Position numbers and translations under genes: made by a program
Shown here: positions 45,600 through 55,181 of the stretch, one piece after another
Position numbering within the stretch: position 1 is the stretch's first letter
Layout of the letters: each line of letters starts with the position of its first letter
From: Gnetum montanum
Lineage: Eukaryota; Streptophyta; Gnetopsida; Gnetales; Gnetaceae
DNA: 62,000 nucleotides
Direction of reading: 5' to 3'
Assembly (NCBI GenBank): GCA_015680685.1
Contig: MNCI01005578.1
Span: 105,783 to 167,782 of the forward strand
Notes under the pieces: model-generated
Told to the model about the DNA's origin: nothing
The model's database searches: none
The model's input: the letters and a program-made list of their open reading frames with translations, nothing else

Positions 45600-46395
45600 C
45601 TTTAGTCATGGGCTTTACATTGCTAGGATCCAAGTTAGTATCACGGGGGAAAATCGGTCCATTGTGTGACCAATCTTCATGCAGCCACCCTCAAGCTGCG
45701 CATTGCACAAATGCCATGGAAAACCGCTTATGAAATGAACAATGTCACCCTTAGTCTGAGCTAATACAGCTCCGTGGAGGGTGGGACCTACCATGAAGGT
45801 CTCTAAAGCGGTGTGAGCCAATGCAAGTTCGTCATCATTGACGCATATTCCATCTTTGTCAACTTGGGGCCTGCAAAAGAACAGTTGTCAGAGCAAGAGC
45901 AAACACTAAACAACAGAATAGAAACGACAAATTAAACAACCTTACCTCTCTACCCTATACACCATGCCCAAAGGATTCTAGAATAATGTATGCACACGTG
46001 CAGCCAAAAATAAGGTGCTATTGAGATAGTGAGGCCCACGAGGCAATAAGTCCCACAAGCACGATAACGGATGGGTAGATCTAGGCCCTCCAGAGGGACC
46101 ATCCTCAATCGCAAGCGGTCCCTCGTTAATATCCACCATGAAAGCTATGATGTCGTTTGAGGATCCTGGCAACATTGCTTTGAGCACACTCCGCACTACT
46201 TGTTCGCTTAGATGGGACCATATCACTACCTTAAATCCATCTAAGATGAAGGCAAGGAACTCATAGGCCCCTTCCCTGAACCATACCCCATTGTTATCAA
46301 TAGTAAGATTAGGGGCAGGTTCGTCGGTATCAAGGGGCCCGAACCAGGCCAGTACCACGACCAGCTCAACCACTAAGAGGAAAGGCTTAGGATCC
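45600..46395 (-). other. FCP1/NIF-type HAD-like domain (exons 2-3)
   Basis: Exon 2 reads KPFLLVVELVVVLAW where FCP1-like plant phosphatases have a K..LVLDLNGLL-type motif I. It continues with WFREGAYEFLAFILDGFKV and VIWSHLSEQVVRSVLKAML, matching the RP..EFL..F..RFEVG(I/V)WSS region. Later STLFLAARVHTLFQNP stands where NTLL(I/L)DDSPYKALLNP is expected. Both the motif I nucleophile Asp and the motif III DD are therefore absent: fold-like but catalytically dead if the alignment is right. The region continues in exon 3 to a WLHEDWSHNGP segment after a frameshift. Confidence 0.6.
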
Positions 46396-46504
46396 CTATA
46401 AATAACCAAAATGCCATGGTAAATCAGCTATACATGAAAATGAAATAGAGAAATGAAATTCCATGTTGAAGGCCAATACTTCGAAAAAATTGCAAACTGT
46501 TTAC

Positions 46505-46835
46505 ACTCAGTGTGCAGACCCTGCACGCTGCCAAATAAATTGTCTATGCCCAACGTGCAGACCCTGCACACTGCGAAGACTATTTATGCCCAACATGCAG
46601 ACCCTTCATGATGCGAAGACTATCTACACCTAGCGTGCAGACCTTACACGCTGCGAAAACTATCTACGCCCAGTGTGCAAACCCTACATGCTACGAAAAC
46701 TGTCTAAGCACAGTGTGCAGACCCTGCATGCTGCAAAAACTGTCTATGCCCAGTGTGCAGACCCTGCACGCTACGAAAAAATGTTTACACTTAGCGTGCG
46801 GACTATGTACGATGCCAAAAATATCTAAGCCCAGA
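46505..46835 (-). repeat. 40-bp tandem array in intron 1
   Basis: Eight units are spaced 40 bp apart (CAGTGTGCAG-type starts at 46591, 46631, 46671, 46711, 46751 and 46791, preceded by 46551 and 46508). Each carries GTGCAGACCCTGCAC, an inverted repeat with a short loop. The array lies wholly inside intron 1 (46396-46883), which explains why that intron is longer than the other six. Confidence 0.9.
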
Positions 46836-47039
46836 TAATAAATACAAATGAAAGCAATTAACTGAGATAAGATTAGAGCCTACCTGTGTGCTGATCCAGG
46901 CCACGATGGAATCTTGGGCCTAGGCAAACATTGTAGCATGACCTCACTTTCCTCTGTGAAAGTCAAGTCAGGCCCCTTCCTCCCCTGGCCTTCTACCTCC
47001 TTGCCCTTGCTCATTCTGGTGTCCTGTATGCTAAATCTC

Positions 47040-47345
47040 ATAGGTTTACGTTGGAGTTTAAGCCTACACGTCGAGCTGAATCCTACACGTTGGGGTTAGC
47101 TTCCCTACGCTCACGCTGGGGTTAGCTTTCTTATGCTCACACTGGGGTTAGCTTCTCTATGCTTATGCTGGGGTTTGCTTCTCTACGCTCACGCTGGGGT
47201 TTGGTTCTCTACGCTCACGTTGCGACTTACGCTCATGTTGGGGTTTGGTTCTCTACGCTCACGTTGCGACTTAGGTTTATGCTTACGCTGCGACTTAGGT
47301 TTACGCTCATGCTGCAACTTAGGTTCACGTTGCCTTTGATAACTG
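47040..47345 (-). repeat. 26-bp repeats forming antisense-gene leader
   Basis: About five units of CTACGCTCACGCTGGGGTT type at 26-bp spacing, then GCGACTTAGGTTTACGCT variants. They lie between the TATA motif and the ATG, so they would form the 5' UTR of the antisense transcript. Confidence 0.8.
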
Positions 47346-47370
47346 ATAGGTTCATGCTCACGCCCGCCAC

Positions 47371-47382
47371 CATATATATAGC
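47371..47382 (-). promoter_or_regulatory. TATA motif of the antisense gene
   Basis: The minus strand reads GCTATATATATGG about 360 bp upstream of the exon 1 ATG (47014), in a locally GC-rich context. With the usual 25-35 bp spacing, transcription would start near 47340, just before the leader repeats. Inferred, not demonstrated. Confidence 0.5.
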
Positions 47383-47796
47383 GCTGAGTTGACCCCGCCG
47401 CCGCTGCCTTTTAATATTTTATTAGTTTTAATCAAAATCGTTCAAAGTACAAAGTACGGGAAAATGCAAAACAAGATAACAAGATAATGAACACTACCAC
47501 ATACCATATTCCCTGGCAAAGCAATTTCGGTTGCCCACACTGAACATTCTGGCGCAAACTCCTTGGTACAGATCATACATCAACTAGGCATCATCAAATC
47601 ATAGGTTCAGCCCAGTAAGGCCTTAAACTGCCACATTCGGCCTAGTAAGGCCTTAAACTGCCATGTGTCCTAGTTGACGACAAAACCACCGTTGTATACG
47701 TACACATGATTTACGTTGCCTAAGAACGCGTAACAACCACTACTAGCTCACTCTGCCCTCTGTTTATTGGTAGGAGCAAGCCCAATGGATTACTAG
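47383..47796 (+). repeat. Spacer with separator repeat 2, element C
   Basis: 47605-47675 holds two clear units of AGTAAGGCCTTAAACTGCCA and a partial third. The rest (47400-47600, 47680-47796) has no gene. It would also serve as the upstream region of the antisense promoter. Confidence 0.7.
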
Positions 47797-50700
47797 CATG
47801 TATTCATACCATTGACCATCGAGGGACCATACGGAAAGATCACAAGTGAAATCGACATAAACTCCATCAACCTAGGTTCATCAATAGACGACACAGTCAT
47901 AGCTTCAACACAACAAACGTTAGACAACTACAAAGGTATCACAAAATCCCTCGACATAGAAGCTGATAGCATCACTGAAGACCCCTTGACTGAAACCCCC
48001 ATTGCTATGCCTAATGGTCAGGTTAAGGTATTAAAATTGAGTACACTATTGCAACCTCAACTAGCCAAAGACATAGAACATGTGCTTCGAGACAACATAA
48101 AAGCATTCACTTGGTCTTACACTGACATGCCCGGGTTAGATCCTTGAATCGTCCAGCACAATATTATACTCGATCCAAAGTTAAGGCCAGTGAAACAAAA
48201 AGCATGAAAGGTTAAGCCTGAGGTGGCGTTGGTAGTTCGTAATGAGATCACCAAAATCTATCAGGCGGGTTTCATTCGGGTTGTTGACTACGCTGATTGG
48301 GTATCCAATATGGTTATTTTCCCGAAGAAGAATGAAAGCATTCGCCTATGCATCGACTTCTGGGACCTCAATGTTGCGACCATAAAAGATGATTTCCCCC
48401 TACCCAGCATCGATCAACTTGTTGACTCAACCGCCAGGCATGCCCTATTATCTTTTATGGATGGCTTCTCAGGATATAACTAGATACACATTAACCCAGA
48501 GCATCAACTCCAGACTACCTTTATGACACCGTGGGGTATCTTTTGTTACACAATGATGCCATTTGGTCTCAAGAACACTAGGGCCACGTATCAAAGGGCA
48601 ATGACATTTATTTTTAGTGATTACATATTTGCTCAATGATTATGCAGATGACATCGTAATTAAATCGAAAACACCAGAGAAACACATCCAAGATTTATAT
48701 TTGATCCTAAAACGCTGTTTAAAATATGAACTTAGACTCAATCCAAAGAAATGTATTTTCGGAGTAAAAACGGGCAAGATGCTAGGCTTTGTAGTGTCAG
48801 AAACAGGAATACAAGTGGACCCAGATAAGGTTAAAGTTGTTATCAATCTAAAACCACCAAGCAACATTACTGAACTACAGGGTCTACAAGGTAGATTACA
48901 GTTCATCAGGTGCTTCATAGAAAAATTGACGGATAAGTTGCAATCCGTGAATCATTTGCTACGAAAGAATGTCCATTTTGAATGGACTCCACAATGCCAG
49001 GAAGCCTTCGACCATATTAAAACAACACTGGCTCAGCTAACAATAGTGTACCCTCCACAGAACAATAAACCCTTCTACATCTATCTTGTTATGTCAGATT
49101 TGTCCATTGCTTCTATGCTCTGCCAGAAACGAGATGATGGGACTAAAATCCATTTTTATTATTTGAGCCATGCATTAGTGGCCCATGAAAAGAAGTACAA
49201 CAAGGTAGAGAGGTCATGTTTAGCCCTTGTCTTTTCCCTAAAGAAATGGTGACATTACCTCTTCTATAACCAAGCCAACATAATCTACAAAGATAATGTG
49301 CTCAGGGCCATCACCAGTAACATTTACGAGTCAAGCAGAATAGCATGTTGGAAAGCCATAATAGCTAAATTCGACCTACATTACATCACGTAGTCATCAG
49401 TCAAGGGTCAAGCCATAGCGAACCAACTGACTACATCACCAACACATGATCAAGCAACAATAGAGCCAGAGTTTCCAAACGAACATGTGAGCGCGATAGA
49501 CATAGTTCCCGATGAGTACGAAGCCGTTATGAACTTTGATGGATTATCCACCGCTCGAGAGGGGAGTGCTGCCGTTGTCATCACCTATCCCTCTGGGGAG
49601 ATTCGAGCCTTTGTTTATCGCTTTAATTTTCATTGTACCAACAACATAGCAGAATACGAAGGTCTCCTTAGGGGCCTTACAGTAGCATTAGCTTCCAACA
49701 TCACACGACTTGTAGTCAGGGGAGACTCACAACTAGTTTTAAACCAAGTCATAGACATTTATACATGCAAAGCATAACATTTACAATCATACTGTGACTT
49801 AGCTAAACACTTATTGAAGCAATTCGAAAACATGGATGTGCAACATGTTTCCAGAAATGATAACACCATTGCAGATGCACTTGCCACGCTAGCTCTAAAC
49901 AGATCTCCTGACATGTTCCATATGTTGCCAAGCTTTATAATCAGTTGTGCTAAACCCATAACTGATACTCTCGATGAATTCCCAATTGCATCCATTAGTA
50001 CAACACACGCAATAGAATGGTATGATGACATAAAAGAGACCTTCTACATGGTGAAACACCGCAACATCTAACGAATGCACAAAAGGATGCAGTACGAAAA
50101 TGTTCTCGACAATATGCACTGATAGGGGACACGTTGTGTCGTCGATCCTACGAAGGCATACTGTTAACATGCGTTAGTAGCACTGATGCCCAAACCATTG
50201 TTGAGCAAGTACATGATGGACTATGCCGAGGGCACATAGCACCTAAAGCAATGGCAACGAAAATAAGACGTTTGGGCTATTATTGGCCACACATGGAGTA
50301 TGACTGTCTCTCCAAGGCCAAAACGTGCAGTATCTGTCAAAAACATAGCAATCTAATACATGTTCCACCAAATGAGTTGCATACAACGCAAATCACTTGG
50401 CCCTTCCAAAAGTGGGGGTTAGACCTTATTGGGCCAATAACACCCTCATCTTCTATAGGGCATAACTTCATCATAACCGCGAAAAAGTATTTCACGAAGT
50501 GGGTAGAAGCTATTCCCCTTAGAAAAACCACGTCCAAACACATATGCAACTTCATTCTCGAAAACATTGTGACCCGTTTTAGCATCCCTATGACCATCAT
50601 CACTGATAACGGGCCACAATTCAGTAGTGCCGAAACCAAAACTTTTTGTGAAATCCTAGGGATCAAACATTCATTTTCATCCCCTTACTACCCTCAGAGC

Positions 50701-51255
50701 AATGGACAAGTTGCAGCCACAAATAAAACCATCATTACAGTACTTAAAAAGATGCTTACCCGAAGCAAGAAAAGATGGCATGAATAGCTAGTATATGCGC
50801 TATGGGCTTATCATACTATGCATTGAACTTCCATAGGTAAAACACCATATAGTCTTGTTTATGGTTCAGAAGCTGTTTTACCGTTGGAGTTACAGGTATC
50901 GTCTTTAAGGATCACACTCTCCAGACTCCTTGATGAAGGGCAAAACAATGACCTACGCATTATTGACTTGGACTTGGTGGAGGAGGAACGTATACGTGTG
51001 CTCGATCAGATTGAATGGTACCAAAAATGACAACGACAATGCCATCGACATGATGTTCATAAGCACCCTATCAAGAAAGGTGACCTTGTACTCAAAGCTG
51101 TTTGGGAACACCCGAACAAATTCTCAGCCAATTGGGAAGGGCCCTACATGGTTACCAAAGCGTATGAAAATAGAGCATTCAAATTAGCTGACATGGAAGG
51201 GAATGAGTTTGCAAATCTAACCAACCATGTGTTCTTGAAACCGTTCCAGATTTGA
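47797..51255 (+). pseudogene. Element C pol: RT, two RNase H, integrase
   Basis: RT occupies about 48220-48900 (PKKNESIRLCIDFWDLN, FMDGFSGYN, MMPFGLKN; active site YADD at 48641-48652, with a frameshift just before). Native RNase H is at about 49000-49260 (KPFYIYLV, YLSHAL, LALVFSLKKW). The second, archaeal-type RNase H is at 49510-49780 (NFDGLSTAREGSAAV, NNIAEYEGLLRGL, VVRGDSQLV). Integrase is at 50134-51240 with HHCC finger, WGLDLIGP and TDNGPQF, but NGQVAATNK has Ala (50713-50715) where the third catalytic Glu belongs. Stops are few and mostly TAG or TAA. It ends EGPYMVTKAYENRAFKL to TGA. Confidence 0.9.
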
Positions 51256-51282
51256 GCATGGACTTAGGTATGCGCTCGTCCT

Positions 51283-51575
51283 GGCATCATGACGGTAAAC
51301 TAATGGCATAGCTCATCCTGGCATCATGACGGTAAACTAATACCATAAGATGTCTGAAATGATAATAAAATAGCACCTCTCCGGTATGACATTAAACTAC
51401 CACAGTCTCATTCTCTAGAGTCCGCTAAGATTATAAACCGGTTTGCCTCTTCACGGTCCACCAAGACTAGAAACTAGCAATGTACCATCCGCCACGACTC
51501 TAAACGGGCAATGTCCAATGGGTCATGATATAAAACTAACCCATGATAGTCCGCTATGACTATAAACTGGCAATT
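51283..51575 (+). repeat. Separator repeat 3, element C
   Basis: About nine degenerate units with GACGGTAAACTAA, GACATTAAACTACC and GACTATAAACTGGCAA, directly after the pol stop. Confidence 0.8.
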
Positions 51576-52542
51576 TCATCTCTAGCCTCCTGATCTGTGG
51601 TTGTGTTCAAACTTCATCAGAGCCGCTGCCTCGCTCGCTATCAGCCGATCCTGACAACATTGTTGCTACTCCTATACAGTGCCTGAAATCTCGTATGTTG
51701 CCTTAGTTTCATCAGTAGCTGATCAGGTCTAAGCTTGCTTACTCACCCATGATTTTCTTGTTTTCTTGGAGTTGTGTTTGCAGGATGACACTCAGAGGTG
51801 TTTGTTCAAGAATGCACTTTGTCACAGCAGTGAGGTAAGACGTTGTTCATAATACATGTGACAAGACCAATCAAGCCATTCATTAGTACATCTCTTGTTA
51901 CATATCCCACCTACCCCTCAACATCATCTACTTAGTTACATCTTGGACACACCCAGTACAGCCTAAAACATTGAACACACTGTTGAACACTGCACCACTC
52001 TTAAGCAGTTGTAACCCACAACATGGCATCTGAGCACAAAAAAAAGGCGATATAAGCCCTTAGTGGGAAGGCAGTTTTCTTGAAAGCAAATTCTCATGTC
52101 TCAAATGATCAAGTAACATCTTGTTGCATGGCTTTGGCTCTCCACCAACAAGTTCCCTTGAAACACTAAACAAAGACCCTGTTCCTCCAAAGAACGCAAC
52201 ACCTCATCACGTGGCTTTGGTTCTGCCCACATCCTCTTAAACGCCCAACAAGAGTCTTGTGCTGCCAAAGGATGTACACATCATGTTTTGATCCCAAATC
52301 TACTAAAAAATGGCTAAAAAATAGTTGTTGACAAAGATAAGCATGACCTGCACACATACCCGGACATCCTCTTCACCACGCACAAGCCCTTGATCCGTTA
52401 TCGATCCATATAGTTCCCATTTTCTTATCCAATAAAAATTTCATTTCTTCAATCCTATGTACTACTAAACATGGTACGATGATGTCTGGCCAGGTGCCAA
52501 AGGACAATGTCTCTACCAAACTGCTTGTGGTGTTTTTTACTT
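51576..52542 (+). other. Element C 3' UTR
   Basis: No gene. The block at 51755-51840 (GGAGTTGTGTTTGCAGGATGA) is shared with the 3' UTRs of A, B, D1 and D2. The remainder is not repetitive. Confidence 0.65.
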
Positions 52543-52596
52543 CTTTGTCGACGCTTCTCAGGTTGATTCATCTAAGCGTCAACAAAGAGGGGTTAA
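52543..52596 (+). promoter_or_regulatory. Polypurine-tract hairpin, element C
   Basis: CTTTGTCGACGCTT (52543-52556) pairs 13 of 14 with AAGCGTCAACAAAG (52574-52587). The 3' arm overlaps the purine tract AACAAAGAGGGG (52581-52592), four bases before the LTR. Confidence 0.75.
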
Positions 52597-54058
52597 TGAA
52601 ACACCATAAAATTTTGATCTTAGTACTTCTCCAACAAGAGTCGAGCTAAGTCATGATGCTCCCTAGCATGACTGAAGCTCGAGGGTCCCACAAACAGCTT
52701 CGAGCAGAGTCGAACTCAACAAGAAACGGTTCCTTGGGATTCGCAAACGACCACGACAACATCCGGCATCAAACATGGCAACTTCGGAGCTCAAGATATT
52801 TGGTTCTCACTAAGTATGCAGTATGCAGCATATACGCCCAGTGTACACCCCCAACGTACACGCCTCACATGTATGCTCAGCGTGTATGACTGACATGCGA
52901 TCCCAAAGATGGCATGGAAATGGCACGTCGGAGTAAGATTTTGTACAAAGCGTCAACTCACAGGAATAGAGCAATTATCAGGTGTCATCATGGGCTCCAG
53001 AAAGTTGAATTTTGGTCACGACATCATGCACTTTGCAGTTCATACGCTGAGCATGTACATCCTGCACGAACAGCGTATACGCCTAGCGTGTCCGCCCAGC
53101 GTATACGCTCAGCATGTACAATGTGTACGCCCAGTGTGTAGCGCAATGTATACCAATCAAAACTCTCCAAAATCATGTTAGATCAAGGCCAACCAAGCTG
53201 AACATCCACAGGAAGCATTCTCCTACCATCCGAATTCGAATCCGAAGGCCGAATGACTTCTTTTGTTTTGATCAAGTCTGTACGCCGAGTTCACATGCCC
53301 AGTGTGTACACGCTGGCGTACAGCAGTATACGCTGGCGTGCAGCATGTTGTACACTTGTAAAATTTCATTCTTTCACACTCAGTTAATGTGCCACATGTC
53401 ATCCAACCCAAGAGTCCAGCACTCCACAGCCAATCATCCCCTCTCAGATTCGAGTCTAACGTCTAAACTTGTATAAAAACTTCAATTTTTCACTAGATTG
53501 GGGTTGGCAATTTTGAGCAAACCAGAGACAAAAAAAAAGAACTAGAAACACTGAGAAAGGAGAGCAAAAACCAAAAACCTATATGCTGGACTTGAACCCT
53601 ACATGCTGAGCATACAGCCTTCATGCTGTGTCTACAGTTTAAACCAGCACACCATCATCCCTTTGCATCCATCGAGGCTTATCTTCCGCCTTGTGTCAGA
53701 TTCGCAACTGCATTAGACTGGTGCATTGTAACTTTCCATTTTGCAATAATATTGCCACATTTCATTTGCTAAGATTTGTTACAGTTTTTCATTCATTATT
53801 GTATGCTTATCATTTACATTCTTGTACGTTTACGCTCCATTTTACATTAGTTATGCTGTTTACGTATAACCCAATGTACAGTATATTGGTGTACGTTCGG
53901 GAAAATCCTTTTCTGATTCGCATGCAGACCACTCGAGGTACTCTACCTTCGTTAATTCCAGCTTGACCTCAAATGAAGGTAGGGTCTTCTGTGCTTGTCT
54001 AGGGATCTCCAGGTTTCTATTTCATTCCAGCCGGAGACTGACGATTTCGGACAGTACA
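52597..54058 (+). repeat. Element C 3' LTR
   Basis: It begins TGAAACACC and ends GTACA, matching the 5' LTR throughout, with the same CAGCGTATACGCC arrays (52830-53140, 53280-53345) and TATAAAAA at 53472-53479. Followed by GGTAG (54059-54063), the right copy of the target duplication. Confidence 0.9.
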
Positions 54059-54063
54059 GGTAG

Positions 54064-54800
54064 GATGCAAGATGCCTAAGTTGTTTGGGGCCTGGAGATG
54101 AGCCCTACATGAATGTAGGGCTAGGCTAACATAATTTCTACTGGAAAAGATGGCTAGACAAGTTGAGATGATGCCATAAAGGGCAAGTTAAAGGGAGCTA
54201 TTGTATCATATTTCATGTATTGCATTTGATGCATTGCCACTATAGGTGCCAAACTAAGCCTAACAAAGTGGGAGGGTGATGCTGGTGTTATAACTATCTT
54301 GGGAAGGATAGGTGAATTGAATTGAGGTGGGGCTAGAATAGGGAGTGGTTGTTAGAAGATGGTGTGGAAGGGGCTCTCATGTTTAGAGTGAGCTTTGAAC
54401 TCGTCTTCGTCCTCCTGTAGGGCTTCCTCATAGTTAGTTCCCACATCATGCTCATTTTCTTGAATGAGATAGGATAATAATCGATGATGGGACTCCATGA
54501 GTGGGATGCTATTGAATGAGGAAGGGATATACTCTCATCTATCCTAGTGGATTAGTTCAAACTCCTATTTTGCCTCCATGTCAAAGCAATCCATGGGTAA
54601 CCCTACTTGGATATTTGCACATATGAAGTTGTATTATTCACTTCTAATCATGGCATACTCTGGGTCTTAGCTACGTAGCCTAAGGAATTGTCTCAATCCT
54701 GCCATCACAAGGTTCCCAAGGTTGTCAATCCTAGCCTCTTGTTGGATGGTAAATGTATCAAGTGCATTTGACACCAACGTTAAAGGCTAATTTGGATTCA
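54064..54800 (-). pseudogene. Element B gag N-terminal part
   Basis: Read leftward it gives YNFICANIQVGLPMDCFDME, EYIPSSFNSIPLMESHHRLLSYL and YEEALQEDEDEFKAHSKHESPFHT. These correspond to YNFICVKIQAGLAMDQTKME, FIPSPYDIIPLPEHYSELIS and EDDFAAQSEHKDSYHT in element C gag. Several TAG/TAA stops. It continues across the element C insertion at 35750. Confidence 0.8.
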
Positions 54801-55157
54801 TGGTCATAGATCAAGTTGTAAAAGGGAGAGAGGCGAGTTGCTAGTTGTGAAGTACTATGGATGACATTGAAACTAACCTTATTTCAACTAACACCACTAA
54901 CTATGCTCTCCATGAACTATGCTTTCTATGCTGAGAGCTAACTACTCTCTTCATGAACTGTGCCCTCCATTGACCATGCTCTCTACATTGAGAGAATAAA
55001 GGCTTAGGAAAACATTGGAGAGAAGTGCAATTTGCGTTGCTATGTGGGGTCCTGAGGGGATTGACTACGGGGTCCACTATATACCAATAGGTTGATAGAT
55101 AACTATGATGCAAAGAGCATATAGGACAACCACAATAGAGTTCAAAAAGGTGGTTCA

Positions 55158-55175
55158 ACCCTCCTTCTAGCACCA
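55158..55175 (-). other. Element B primer-binding site
   Basis: The minus strand reads TGGTGCTAGAAGGAGG a few bases after the 5' LTR end, one base different from the PBS of element C. Confidence 0.75.
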
Positions 55176-55181
55176 GAAAAC

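Larger units (their letters stand above)
42754..47014 (-). pseudogene. Antisense eight-exon accessory gene in element C
   Basis: Minus-strand exons: 47014-46884, 46395-45946, 45870-45600, 45508-44458, 44376-44125, 44034-43831, 43740-42956 and 42864-42754; 3,255 nt, about 1,084 codons, ATG to TAA. All seven introns are GT-AG, phases agree at every junction that can be checked without a frameshift, and six introns are only 75-91 nt. The product would join an HAD-like domain, a plant-transposon-like domain, an acidic region, a coiled coil and a Gly/Pro tail. This copy has ten in-frame stops (nine TAG, one TGA) and frameshifts near 45685-45692, in the C-run near 45495 and near 45250. It lies between protease and RT, opposite to gag-pol. 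Function unknown. Confidence 0.8.
35756..54058 (+). mobile_element. Tat-like Ty3/gypsy element C with antisense gene
   Basis: An 18,303-bp element is delimited by 1,465-bp and 1,462-bp LTRs, a perfect 5-bp TSD, a PBS at 37226 and a PPT at 52581-52592. Internal order: 47-bp leader repeat, gag, linker, protease, separator, antisense gene, separator, RT, RNase H, second RNase H, integrase, separator. Two RNase H domains are a hallmark of Tat/Ogre-type elements. It is inserted in gag of element B. About 28 differences in the first about 325 bp of the LTRs (by eye) indicate a fairly old insertion, younger than B. Confidence 0.9.

Noticed and set aside
46908-47400. Plus-strand ORFs through the 26-bp repeats
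   Set aside because: Repetitive LTLGL/SRWGL-type peptides come from translating the leader repeats and the reverse of exon 1.
48640-50666. Minus-strand ORFs opposite element C pol
   Set aside because: They have no motifs and are explained by codon complementarity to conserved RT, RNase H and integrase.
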